A DNA stretch of 64,000 nucleotides from Trissonchulus latispiculum (lineage: Eukaryota; Nematoda; Enoplea; Enoplida; Ironidae). Position numbers and translations under genes: made by a program. The notes beneath the pieces were generated by a model. It was not told the DNA's origin, did not search any database, and was given only the letters and a program-made list of their open reading frames with translations. Location: the NCBI GenBank assembly GCA_030248195.1, contig JASAND010006846.1, positions 1 to 64,000 of the forward strand, in the 5' to 3' direction. Of the stretch, positions 52,355-63,686 are shown piece after piece (the first letter of the stretch is position 1; each line of letters opens with the position of its first letter).

Positions 52355-52469
52355 CTCTCGATGTCAAATTGACCGCTAGTGATGCCAGGACGGCCTGCAA
52401 GGACAATAATAACTCTTCGCTACCATTCTACAAAGATGACCAGCATAAGAATGAGGTCGTGGAGTTTGC
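52355..52469 (+). CDS. Second gene, exon 3 seen: possible C-type-lectin-like start
   Basis: Donor GTAAGT; the acceptor GTTTGAAAG is weak. The phase fits the previous exon. It encodes VKLTASDARTACKDNNNSSL and then DDQHKNEVVEFA. The pattern (A-x-x-A-C, then L-P, then N-x-x-V) resembles the first half of a C-type lectin-like domain, but the canonical tryptophan and second half are not seen. Moderate to low certainty. Confidence 0.4.
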
Positions 52470-52920
52470 GTAAGTATTAATTCGCCATCGTCTCCTTGCA
52501 ATTCTTATGACAGCGACATCGTCAATACACAATGTATAGCTCGAAAACACAGGCAGCGTGTGCGAATATTTTGTGTCTGCTTCGGGCTTCACCCGCTTGC
52601 ACAGCATTTGCATTTACGTGAGTTCACCTGGGGCGGGGTTCCCTTGCGAGGAGGGAATCTGTCTGTAGCGAACGGAGCATAGTTTTGGACTCAGCAAATT
52701 GCGGTAGCTGAATCCGAAACTTTATTTATTATGTCAACGGCTCGGCTGAACAGCGGAATATTGCCCCTTTTAGGACGTACTTTTTATCATGGTTCATCTT
52801 CATGCTATGTATTACATAGCCTTGCTTTATGTTGGAAAGAATGTAAATATGTATTTTGTTGATTTAACTGCATTTAACTGCACTAATTCGTTCTATGACA
52901 AATACCAGAGGTCACCAATT
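52470..52920. other. No gene recognised
   Basis: Intron or intergenic sequence after the last exon of the second gene; no further exon located. Confidence 0.4.
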
Positions 52921-54138
52921 TAAGGGGTGTCCACAGTGAAAAATTTTATGGTCACGGATTTTGCTCATTTTCACACAAAACATTGTCACACATGTTCAAT
53001 TTTGAGTAGTTTCGTTCAGTACTTAACGATTAGCCTGCTATTCATTGCATGTAATGTGAAAATGAGCGAAAGCTACGGTGCCGTAGCAAATAAAGACACT
53101 TTACACCTGAACATCCTTGAGAATGGAGGTTCGCTCCGTTTTATGTTTGATAACTGGTGTAAGTAAAGGATTTAGGATTATTTTTAATGGGGAAAGTCTG
53201 CATTATGGCTTTATTTAGTGATTTTAGGGAGTAGCACCGGCGCTGAAAAGCCTTGACCACGACAATCATTTAACGGCAATAACTTGAATCTGGCGCATTT
53301 GTGGGCTATAGTCCAAGAAGAAAAATGTTCCCAACAACGAGAGCTTTCGATTAATATAAAACTTAACGTAATTCGAAAAATTTTAGAAATTTATATTTTT
53401 GAGATTATGGTTGTCAGACCCTAATATTTGACCCCAGTGACCAACTGGGTTTACTAATCGGCACCATTTGTATCCAAACTTGACCTAAAGTCATTAATAA
53501 TGGTGCGTAAATAGATAGTCTAACATTTTATGGGTCTGTGTTGCCATAGCCTTATGAAAAAACAACACTTATGAAAATTGCCTGTTGAAAAAACGCTCGA
53601 ATTTCTGAAATTTTGCTAAAAATTCAGAATTCTATGCCATTCTGAGATCAGGCAGAGCTAACCAGGATCAACTGCTATTGTTTGGCATGTCCTGTCATAA
53701 GCTGTGATCTGTGTAAGTAGAATTTTTAATTTGTTCTTACAGCTTTCAGAAAATTTCATCAAAGTTGCTGACCCCCAATTTCAACATTGCAAAACAGTCA
53801 AATTTGGTTGTTCTCAAATTTCCAAAATTTATTAATTTTGAAGGATTAAATTTAAGCTCCGCTTCCTACAAATTTCCCTTCTTGATCGTATTTGTATATA
53901 AACTGTTCCGTTTTGTCGTTTGCGAGATTTCTCTGGGGCACGGAAAAATCACCACTTTTTAGCTTTCCATGTTTAACACATGCTGACATTAACTTCGAGG
54001 TGAAATTACTCGCTAACCGTAAGAGATCCGACTTGGATTTCAAACAATCGTTAAAATATACCAATCGGACAACAAAATATGTGAAAATGAGCAAAATCGG
54101 AGGTGGTCGAAAAAGCGGCCAAAAATGAACCCCCCTTT
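52921..54138. mobile_element. Foldback-type element, 1.2 kb
   Basis: The ends TAAGGGGTGTCC (left) and GGAACCCC-like GTTCATTTTTGGCC...CGTAAAGG (right, inverted) lead into the shared block GATTTTGCTCATTTTCACA, which occurs at 52959 and, inverted, at 54079. Arms of about 120 bp match only partly. No ORF of note. Confidence 0.55.
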
Positions 54139-54574
54139 ACGTTATCAGTGACTAAAGCAAACTTGGAAATTAGAAAGCAATTTTCGCCATTCCTATTGTT
54201 CCGATATGGAATTATTTAGAATCGGATATTATTAATTCTGAAAATTTAAGAGTTTTCAAAACTCGACTCACAAACACGTCTTTTCATAGATATCTTATCC
54301 GTAGATATCGATAGGGGCGGGGATTAGTAGCCGGTCAGTCGGCCCACCCCTAACTCCCTCTTCCTTTCATCCTTCTGCAGACTACACGGTTTTAAGAAAT
54401 ATTTAATATTTACATGAATTGTTTTGTTTTTATTTTGTTGTTTCTTTGGTTATTTGTTTGCAAGTTTTTTTGGGAAATAAATAATGTTAATACTAATACT
54501 AACCTGCACCAGTACTTTAATTGAACAGCGTCTAATTTCTAAACATTTATGATTTTGTGGTTCTATGATGAATC
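54139..54574. other. No gene recognised
   Basis: Short intergenic stretch with an ATAGATATC/GATATCTAT pair near 54287-54310. Nothing further supported. Confidence 0.35.
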
Positions 54575-55291
54575 TTAAGGTGGTGGGTGATTACTTTTGG
54601 GCACATATTAAAGGTTGATGGTTCAAATAGAGATGAAAATTGATGAAACTTTCCAAAGTGAGTTCTTTTAGTATTAACACCCTCTTCCCGTTAACTCCCT
54701 CATTAACATCCCGCTTCAAAACTTTGACGCCTCCGTCCAGTGCTGTTTTGCCGATTTTGCAGATGTTGACTATAGCTGCATAGCTGTGAATATATTCATT
54801 CTAACGATCTTGTTAAGCTCTGCATTTTTGCTTTTTGAAGGACCTTGTTAACTTTTCTCTATAGTGAGATATTGCTGATTTTCTTAATTTGGCGTTAAAA
54901 ACTGGTCGTTTTTGCAGAAATCAAATAAAAGGAAACAAGAGGTTAGGATTATCTGCAATGAACTAAACTAATCCACCATTTCTTGAGCGCAAGCCATGAA
55001 ATTAAAGTAAGGGTGTCAATTTGAAGGTCTCCCCGAGTTCGATTATTCGTGGCATTGTAATCTTCTGAATGCTATCCCGTACGCTGCTATCATAAAAATA
55101 TTGTTTTTGCAAAAACATGACGAAATTTCTTCCAGCGATTGTGGAGCCTTTACTATGCAAGCTAGAAAGTTGCCACTTACTAGACGTGTTTCACACAAAA
55201 ATACCCAGGGACCCATTTTAGTTGCCCCGATTGCTGCTTTCTAGCTAAAGTGGTCGCTTGCCAAAGTTGGGAAAAGTAAGCAAAACCCAGC
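54575..55291 (-). repeat. Dispersed repeat family R1, copy 2 (inverted)
   Basis: The reverse complement of 3041-3737, starting AAGGTGGTGGGTGATTACTT and ending GGTCGCTTGCCAAAGTTGG. It abuts the short Polinton-derived element at 55292. Confidence 0.8.
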
Positions 55292-56740
55292 TTAACCAAA
55301 ACGTTAGCTCCCATAACCGGAACCATGGCTGACCCTAGGTAAAACTACAAAATGTACCTTTTTTGACTGGGAAAACCATGTCTATGAGGCTTTGGGGGTA
55401 GTAGAATTTGCAACTGACCTCTGATTTTCACGTTTATGCAGGGTGCGACTGCTAGTGACCGCTGGTCAGCATGTTTTGGAGCCTTTTCTGACTGCCATTT
55501 TAGCATAATCTGACAAGATAAACCAGTGGCAATCACCAATACTGTGAAGCGACAAGCCGGTGGCAAAACTGCAATTAATTAGTAAGAATGGCCCATACAG
55601 GTGGGTGCCTTTTACTGACAAAAACACTGTACAACCAGAATACTACAAAGCTAAGAGTCAGATTATCTATTGGAGTTCAAAAATTTCTGAACTAGCTGAG
55701 CAACCTTGTGTTTAGAGCACTGTCGTGTGTACCTTATTTGCATGGTGCTGTAAACTGTCAGCATTGCAGTCCTTCAACCTCGTGCGTGTGAGCGAGCAAA
55801 TTTGGGCTTGAAACCACTTCTCTGATCTTGCAACAAGCTCTACCTCATATTCTCCAATTTCCTCATCAGACCCTTCTGCAGCGCTAATGCTCTAATGCAC
55901 TGAAGCATATTCCCTGTGGAAATTTTGCTCAACGGGCATTTCACATTCGAACCCCTATTCCATTTCATCAGTTGACCCCCTCGTCAACAAGCTTATTTTT
56001 ATTTGATCCGGTTGGAGAACGAACCCAAGTGGCTTGATAATACAACTGCGCCTGCGAAATGGGAAGCTATGGACAGTGTTTGCGAATTTCTGCGACAAAG
56101 TAAAGTGGACATGATAATTACGAAGGGGAAATCTCTATTGAAAGAGATCCATCAGGCTTTTTTATGGAATGTCTTAAATATGGAGATTTATGATTGCATT
56201 GAGGACATAAATTTGCCCGATCACAAGCACGATGTTGATGGACTGCCATACCGTACAGTTCACAACGCCAAGCAAATAAGGCACAAACGACAGTGCGCGA
56301 AACACAAGGTTGCTCAACTATTTAGGGAACTTTTGAACTCTAAATAGCTTAACTTAACTCTTAAATTAGACTCTCAACTTTGTAGTATTCTTGTGGTACA
56401 CGTTTTTGTCAATAAATGTCATCCACCTGTATGGGCCATTCTCACTTATTGCAGTTTTGCCACTGGTTTTCCGCTTCACAGCATTGGTAACTGCCACTGG
56501 GTTACCTCGTCAGATTATGCTGAAGTGGTAGTCAGGAAATGCTCGAAAACATGCTGGCCATCGGTTACTAGCGGTCGCACCCTACATCACGGCGACAATC
56601 CGAGGTCAGTTGCGAATTCCACCATCCCAAAATCCTCATGGACATAGTTTTGCCTGTCAAAATGGGCAATTTTTTAATTTGACCTAGCGTCAGCATGGCT
56701 CCGATTATAGACTTAAAGCTTACGTTTTAGCTAAATTCCA
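55292..56740. mobile_element. Short Polinton-related element with ~350-bp inverted repeats
   Basis: Left arm 55292-55650 and right arm 56392-56740 are inverted copies over almost their full length (for example GCAACTGACCTC / GAGGTCAGTTGCGAATTC, and CCCATACAGGTGG / CCACCTGTATGGG). The outer 100 bp of each arm contain ACCGGAACCATGGCTGACCC and GGGAAAA like the ~150-bp terminal unit of the large Polinton. The 740-bp middle encodes a homolog of the Polinton gene at 25497-26033. I infer an internally deleted, non-autonomous derivative of a related Polinton. Confidence 0.75.
56003..56347 (+). pseudogene. Fragment of the unknown Polinton protein
   Basis: The frame reads IRLENEPKWLDNTTAPAKWE, then VDMIITKGKSLLKEIHQAFL and LPYRTVHNAKQIRHKRQCAK. 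The first 57 positions (from FYLIR just upstream) align without gaps to 25497-26033; the C-terminal Cys/His-containing helix also corresponds. There is no ATG at the start. It retains about the C-terminal two-thirds of the family. Function unknown. Confidence 0.6.
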
Positions 56741-57814
56741 AGGTCTTTTTTGAAATCTCCGATCCCGCAAATCCAGTAAATAAAGTTTTTAAAACGAAAA
56801 CTGACGGCTTTGAAATTTGACCTTGGATCGCTTAAAGTTCCTGTTATGGGTACCCTACAGCACAAAGGCTAAGACATAGAACAAAACTAAGGTCAATTTT
56901 GAAATGTCTAAAGCTTAGAGACACAAGATTCTTTTCTTTAAACTGTTCTGCAAGCAACAGTATATTTTCGACGATGACATTTGTGCTTTGAGAGTTCAAC
57001 ATATATTCATTCATCTAATTGATTTAGGTTCCCTCAATTAGCCTATGTTCTTCACAGGTTCCTTTGTTTCAGACCATTTATTGATAGTAAGATAGGTTCT
57101 TGCAAAAATAGTTTTGTGCTGAGAAGTGGGCTCACATTTTATGAATTCCTGTAGCACCATAAGCCTTTTGCAGAAAATATTGCTAGTTCTCATTAAAGTC
57201 ATGCATGATTTTATAGGACTCAGAATGAAATTTCTGTATTTTGGCTGGCCCACACTGATGAAGCCGAAGAAGGTATTAATTCTGTTAGCTTTAAGGTACT
57301 TTCGAGAATGCGACATTAGAACTAAATAATTTGGATATATAGAAATTTGAAACCTTGACATCTAACATTAAAATTTATGCTTCACTATGGATGTAGTTGT
57401 ATCAAGCAAAAGGCAATAATGTCCAACCAAAAGTGACAATGAATTGATGCGCCATGTGTTCATTAGGAGTGCTTCAAGAGATTATGCTAATGCTAATTAA
57501 CTCAACTTAGAATGCGGCATCTCTTCAAAGATGTCTAGTCTGATGCGTTGCAGTACAGTCCTTTGTCTTTCTCAAATTAAAGCTATATCTTGGACATTGT
57601 CAACCGGGTTCCATATCTCAACGTTACTAGTAGTAAGAATTTATAATAGGATGAGTAAGAATTTTTAATAGAATAAGCATGTGAGATGCTCGGCACATTA
57701 AGGCTTAAATCCCGAGGTGTTAACGTTCATCATTAAGCAAGTGTTTGAACTAAAACCAATCTGATCCGCTAATCACTAATCTCATGTCAAAATCACGTGT
57801 ATAAGCATACACAC
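56741..57814. other. No gene recognised
   Basis: AT-rich sequence without exon or repeat that I can support. Confidence 0.4.
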
Positions 57815-58170
57815 ACTCCGACTTCGGATCCGATAGTCCGAGGTTCGAATCCCCGCTGCCACAAAGCTTTCACAAATCCCCTTGAGCAAGGGACTAAGCA
57901 CATATCGGTTCGCCGTGAGCTCTAGCCAACCCAGCTATCCATCCTTAATTGGTCGGTAAATGGGTGCCACTATTGTGGGAAGGTAACAGGAGTCCGTGTA
58001 GGGCTTAAAGCCTTGAAGGGCCGGCCCCCCTTCCACGGATGCAGTCATCATTTGAGGTGACACTCCTGGCTCTATGGCTGTGTATCCGGGGATGAGCACC
58101 GGCACCCCTTGTCCCTGAAGCAGGGATGGAGATATTCTCCAGGGATCACCTTTACCTTTACCTTTTTTTA
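57815..58170 (+). repeat. tRNA-derived SINE
   Basis: A B box (GAGGTTCGAATCCCCGC) at about 57840 is followed by a body with CTTGAGCAAGGGACTAA, a segment often seen in metazoan SINE central domains. It ends in a short tandem tail ACCTTTACCTTTACCTTT. The A box is missing or degenerate, so the 5' end is truncated or decayed. It depended on RNA polymerase III and a LINE partner. Confidence 0.75.
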
Positions 58171-58635
58171 AACTCCGAGAACTCGGAGGAGTTGCCGCTT
58201 AGCGTTGTTAAGGGTTATATGTGCAAATTAACGAAAATTTTATTGGACGTAGCAGGTGTGGTGCTGTAGAAACCAAGCAGATTCACCTTAGTTCAGTGGC
58301 ATATAAATACAAGATTAACAACGCATAGCAGGTACCTCCTAAGACATCTCGGAGAGAGGTTCTCTGTACACGCTCCGCCTGCTGGCCAGCGTTTACTTCA
58401 TTTTCTTGACGTAAATGCTGTTTATATCTCTACGGAGATCCGCTGGCCACTGCAGTCCTCTTTATGTGCATATCACAGTCAGAGAGGTTTTGATAAAACC
58501 TTCTCAGGCTATCCTGCAGCACAGATAGAGCCGAGCTGGCTGTCCTTCTTGGACAACCAGGCAGGAGCTCCAGGGAATAGTTCTCCTCTAGGTAAGAGCG
58601 CTCACCGCGCCCATTGGCTCTCTCCTGTTCGGACT
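58171..58635. other. No gene recognised
   Basis: Moderate-GC stretch between the SINE and the next MITE; no frame or repeat recognised. Confidence 0.35.
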
Positions 58636-59165
58636 AAAGCCCGGTTCATACTTGTCTCTGAGTCTCTGTCTCTTAGTCTCTGTCTCTATGTCTCTGTCTC
58701 TATACGGTTCATACCTGTCTCTGTCTTTTTGTCCTTTTGTCTCCAAGCTGTCCTTAAGTGTCTCTAAGCGAAGTTGAACAATGCTCAACTTTTCTGCCTG
58801 TCTTTAGGAGACAGCCAATCAGAACATAGAATAATATCACGTGAGCAGCCAGTTAAGTTATATATTTTAAGGTAACTCCATTTGTATCAAATTTTAAGGT
58901 CAGTTTTCATCATATATAAGTTTAGCTGTAAACGGAGCAGCAATATTAAGAAGATATTACTCAAATTGAAAAAGTTTTTGCTCGGTTTTGATTAAATCCA
59001 GTGACCAATGGAATTTGAATTAGTTGTCACATGATCGAGTCTCTGTCCTTTTGTCCTTTTAAGTATGAACGTCTTGTCTCTATCAACTTAGAGACAAAAG
59101 GACAGAGACATAGAGACAAGGACATAAAGACAGAGACTCAGAGACAAGTATGAACCTTGCTTAAG
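58636..59165. mobile_element. MITE with GGTTCATACTTGTCTCTGAG termini
   Basis: The left end is AAGCCCGGTTCATACTTGTC and the right end GACAAGTATGAACCTTGCTT, each continuing in GTCTCTGAGTCTCTGTC/GACAGAGACTCAGAGAC. Subterminal GTCTCTGTC runs fill both sides and the 350-bp middle is AT-rich. No ORF. The class is unclear, possibly hAT-like. Confidence 0.8.
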
Positions 59166-59640
59166 GCTACAACCTTAGTGACTGCAGGCAGGCGTTTTTC
59201 ATTATTTCTTTATGAGTAATTTTTAAACAGCTAAGCAATTAGCCAATCACATTAGCTTTACTTCAATACGCATACAAACACATGCTTAACAATTAGAAAA
59301 ATTACGACCCTCAGGATGTTGGCCTTAGTGTACAAACTATCTCGATAGCTTATTCCATTAGGAATAGTTTAGTGTCTCCCTCTTCCTATTATAAACTCTT
59401 GCCATTAGTCATAAAAGTACATATGAAATATAATAGGGGCTAATGTCCAAAACGTGAGGTAATTGAAGTAAAGTGTGAATATTTCAATGGTAATGTGATT
59501 CAAGCGTAGTACTTAGGCTGAGGGCCTGCTCCGTTCGACCTAGGCCTAGGCTTTCATTGACCTAATTTTTAGGTATAATTCTACATAAACCAAATTTTCA
59601 GCAGATAAAAACACTATAAAACAAGCAATTGCTGTTTCAG

Positions 59641-59841
59641 GTAAATTTGAATTGCCAGATATTGCCAACTGTGGTGCAAAAGCAATTGTATGGAAAAATA
59701 ATCAGCCGGATAATAAGGGTAACAACGAACATTGTCTGGAGCACGACAGGACGACTAATAAAAATAATGATATTGACTGTGATAACAATCAAAGAAGCGT
59801 CATTTGCTTCATCCCATTCTTTCCTCTCCAAGATGCATGCG
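59641..59841 (+). CDS. Isolated Cys-rich exon, phase 1-1
   Basis: After GCTGTTTCAG a 201-nt exon encodes GKFELPDIANCGAKAIVWKN and ends ICFIPFFPLQDACG before a GTACGT donor. Both borders are phase 1, and it ends Cys-Gly at the splice site, like the two Cys-rich receptor exons at 6593 and 7788. It probably belongs to a related gene extending beyond this window. The partner exons were not found. Confidence 0.5.
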
Positions 59842-60129
59842 GTACGTTATTATTACACTTGCAAGAAACTTTAATTTAAAGTTTAGAAATTTGGCATATT
59901 CGACGTAATTTAACATTTTCACATTTTCACTTATTATTCATTCGCATCCTTGCTGATGGAACATTCTCCCTAGGGGCACTCTGTTTTGTTTAGCCTAGAA
60001 TCTGTCTAAACAATCCTGGTGGACTGCATCTCCAGCAATGAACGCCGAAAACCAAATGTTTGTTGACAAAATTCGATTTTTGTTTAGTCCAAATAAATAT
60101 TTAATATTGGTTGTTATATTGCTGAGTGT

Positions 60130-60768
60130 TAAGGCCAGTTTACACCACCAAACTTTGCCAAAACAAACCTTGGCCAAGCTCGAGTTTGGCAAAAGTTTGG
60201 TGGAAGTTTGATGGTGTAAACGTACACCAACCATCCACCGAACGGGGGGGTGGGGGGGCAGGGAATAAAAATTTTTTAGGGGGGAGAAGAGGGGGGGGTA
60301 TTGGAAGGAAGTATTGAAATATTGAATGGAAAATTGAATAAGGAAATACTGAAACATGTGGAAAAGGCAGTATTGCACTAAAATTTTGCTAAAACTAGGT
60401 TTATATTTTGCCACTTGACTGACTTTTGTCACTTGATAAAAACAGAAATACTTTTAATGTTCCTTTCGTTGACAATTTGCTTTAAGATTACGAGAAAAAC
60501 GTCTGTGGAGAGAAAGCTCTAAACTCATGCCACCTATGACAAGACCAAAACCAGATAAAAACTGTTATACTAGGGTTAACTGGTGCGCATATTCTCATTA
60601 ATTTCAATGGATCCCTCCTAAAGTTTGGTGAATGTTTGGAGGAAGTTTGATCCAACTGGGTTTGGTAGTGTAAAGTGTAAACACAAAGTTTGCCAAATGT
60701 TTTACACCAAACTTGAGTTTGGCCAAGGTTTGGTTTAGCGAACGCTTAGTGGTGTAAATTGGCTTTTA
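60130..60768. mobile_element. MITE with AAGGCCAGTTTACACCACCA termini
   Basis: The left end AAGGCCAGTTTACACCACCA pairs with TGGTGTAAATTGGCTTTT at the right. CAAACTTTGCCAAA/TTTGGCAAAAGTTTGG words fill both subterminal regions (CCTTGGCCAAGCTCGAGTTT at the left, inverted at the right). The middle has G-runs (60245-60300). No coding. Confidence 0.8.
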
Positions 60769-61481
60769 GGTTGTCATTTCGTGTACGATTTATTTTCGAT
60801 TCTCTGGAAAAACAATTTCTAAAGAAAAGCGTAACCTTTATATATTAACCTTAACCAGTAGTTTAGCTAAATTTACAAAATTTTAATTCTATTCCTGTGA
60901 AACTGTGAAAGGGTATGTAGGAAATCATAAAATTCCTTATAATTTTCCTGTAATGTCGTACCCCGGTTGTTTTGCTAACGCCAGACCAAAATTTTGCTTG
61001 GGTCCTCGGTTTGTCGTTGAATAATTGCATAAGCAATTATCCAAGGCGAAGGCAAGGCAACTACCGGAGCAGAAATAATGAGGATGCTTTTACTGCATCA
61101 TGATCACCCGTCATCTCTATCCAAGAGATTCCCCCTGCACGGCCAACTTCTTGAAGAACTCGGATAAAACTGATACAATTTCAGGGGGATTACTAATCCT
61201 GTCGTGCCAGACCTATATATTAAAATAATTTGCTTGTTGTCAGCTGGCAACAGAAGTTTAAAACTTGATATTGCTCGTAAATATCTGGATGAATCCTTCG
61301 GATTCCAAATTATATGGTTAAGACCAATTATATGTCTATTTCTGTGTCTAATCCAATTTAGTTTATCCGCATACCTAAACAAAACTTAGCTGAGATTGCT
61401 AAATATTTCCAAAGTCAGCACAGGAGACTAGTCTCTTCAGTGTGCGAATTTCTATTTATCTTTACTTTGGGCCAAAAGTGG
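60769..61481. other. No gene recognised
   Basis: AT-rich intergenic sequence with no supported feature. Confidence 0.4.
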
Positions 61482-61489
61482 CTCTTGGG

Positions 61490-62038
61490 TAGTGTTGTTT
61501 CAGTAGCCGATTTTAGTTTCAGTTTCAGTTTCAGTTTCAGTCGGTGGTTCGAAATAATTTCAGTTTTAGTTTCAGTTTCAGTCGGCAGACCAAAATAGTT
61601 TCAGTTTCAGTTTCAGTTTCAGTCGGCAACGTAAAATAATTTCAGTTTCAGTTTTAGTTTCAGTCGGAGTTTCAGGAACAGTTTCAGTTCGCTTTAAAAA
61701 CAACGGTTTCCAGCTCTTTGAGTTAATATAAAGCCCAATTTATTGTTTATTCAGCCTCTCTGACAGCAATGTTAACAGAATCGAAGCTCAAAACCTTAAA
61801 AATTTCAAGATTTAAGGAAAGACTGAAACTAGTTTCAGTCCGAGTTTCAGTCTTTTACCCAATATAGTTTCAGTTTCAGTTTCAGTCGGCCGCCCAAAAA
61901 TGTTTCAGTTTCAGTTTCAGTTTCAGGTCTCTTCTCAAAATAGTTTCAGTTTCAGTTTCAGTTTCAGTGACTGAAACTGAAACCTGTACAAACTGAAACC
62001 TAGGTTCAGTTTCAGTTTCAGTCACTGAAACATCACTA
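61490..62038. mobile_element. hAT-type MITE rich in TTTCAG, with 8-bp target duplication
   Basis: Ends are TAGTGTTGTTTCAG and CTGAAACATCACTA. Flanks CTCTTGGG (61482-61489) and CTCCTGGG (62039-62046) differ at one base. The interior consists largely of TTTCAG hexamers interspersed with CGGCnGnCC spacers. The terminal CATCACTA is shared with the repeat at the left edge of the window. Confidence 0.85.
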
Positions 62039-62046
62039 CTCCTGGG

Positions 62047-63686
62047 GATAGACTTAATGGAACAGGTCCAGGCGTATCAGAGCATATATTGAATGTTTCT
62101 GCAATACAAATTTTACTACTGTCATTCATTTAATGTTACATTTTGCGCCTGGTGTTATTGAAAATGTAAACAGCAGCTAACTAGGAGAAAAAGTTTCTTC
62201 AGGCGTTATGTTTGAGTACTGTTAATTTAATTTTAATCGTGTTGAATTTCTTTTACTGACTACCACATTAAGGTTAACAACTAATTCCATACACCAAAGA
62301 AGACATTGACGGAGTTTCTAAATTAAAAGTTTCAAAATTTCAAGATATAGCTTGTGCATCATTTTGAACACCCTGAAATACACATATCTGAGCAGCAGTC
62401 TTCGCTAAGCGCTGGGTCCAATCCTCCAATCTTCATATTAACATAGAATCTTTATAATTGCAGCTACATTTCAGAATGCATTAAACATTTTCATTGCGAA
62501 TTTTAGTTTTTATTTGAAAATAATTAGCAACATGTCTACCTCTATCTTTGCAAACACAAAGCATCTTTTACATAACCTAAAAATTTACTTGCTCATTTGA
62601 ATTAGACATTTGCGGCGAGACCGGACAATGTTTGAAAATTTTCGTAGAATCGTAGAATCGTAGAATCTATTATGAAGCAATTTTCTCATAAATTGTAGTC
62701 AATTTTCATACTCCTTGTGGGTGCAGTTTTGGGAATCCTTGTGGACAACGTAGCCAAGACGAGCCTTCCCCCCTCACTGTGCTTTCGCGAAAGGAGTTAA
62801 AATAGTTAAAACGGTGGAAGTTAAAAATTAACCCTGCGCATTCGCGAAAACAGTTAAAATAAATAATTTTTTCTTTCGCAATGTCCAACTTTTCAACATT
62901 TGAGAATTTTAATAAAGAAACTTCCGAACGTTTGGAGAATCTTAAATAAAATATTTAATGAGGCAAGAATGGAAGATATTTAAAACAACGAATGTCTGAC
63001 ACAAAAATGCGGGTACAAAATCTGAAAGGCCTCCAGTGGACTAAATATACGTCGTAACCCATAAAACCATATATTTTCGGAATCCTTGCAGCGAGATGAA
63101 CATTCTTATAAAATTTAAAATATTTCAAATATTTTAAAATATCGGTTTTTCGGAGGAAATTTTTGGGATCGTTCAAGCTATTCAGCTCATTCTTTCAAAG
63201 CATTTCCCGCACGAAGACGGTTGACATCGGTTGACACAAAAACGAAAAAATTGGTTGAGAAATAAGCATTTTATTCCAAAAATTATTTTGTCCATTTTCT
63301 TTGATGTTTGCCGCTTTTGCAGCTTTGACTGTTTAATACTCGCAACTCGTCTTTCGATTAGATTTTCCGGATCGCCTTGGCGTCAGCTTTCACCTGATAT
63401 ATGTGGTATTTCTAATTTTGAAAGTCGATTCTTTTGAAAAATTCCACATTTTGACCAAAAATTTCGGCAAAGCAAACTTGCAAAGCAAAAGTGAGTAAAA
63501 ATAACATAATCATAATGTTCAAGCTGAGCTGAATCCAGCGATATAAAGGTTTTGTTGCTACGGCTTATATTGCGCCAGCAATGAATTTTTAAATAATATT
63601 CCTTATATCAGCTGGTTTTTGACTTTCTTTGAAGTTGCCGCTGTGATTTGCCTGAAGCAGTGTAAACTAACAAAAACAGGTGTTTT
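62047..63686. other. No gene recognised
   Basis: AT-rich sequence. It includes a triple ATCGTAGA word near 62644-62666. No exon or element supported. Confidence 0.4.

Noticed and set aside
58588..58788. Arg/Asp-rich minus-strand ORF
   Set aside because: It is a reading of the GTCTCTGTC subterminal repeats of the MITE.
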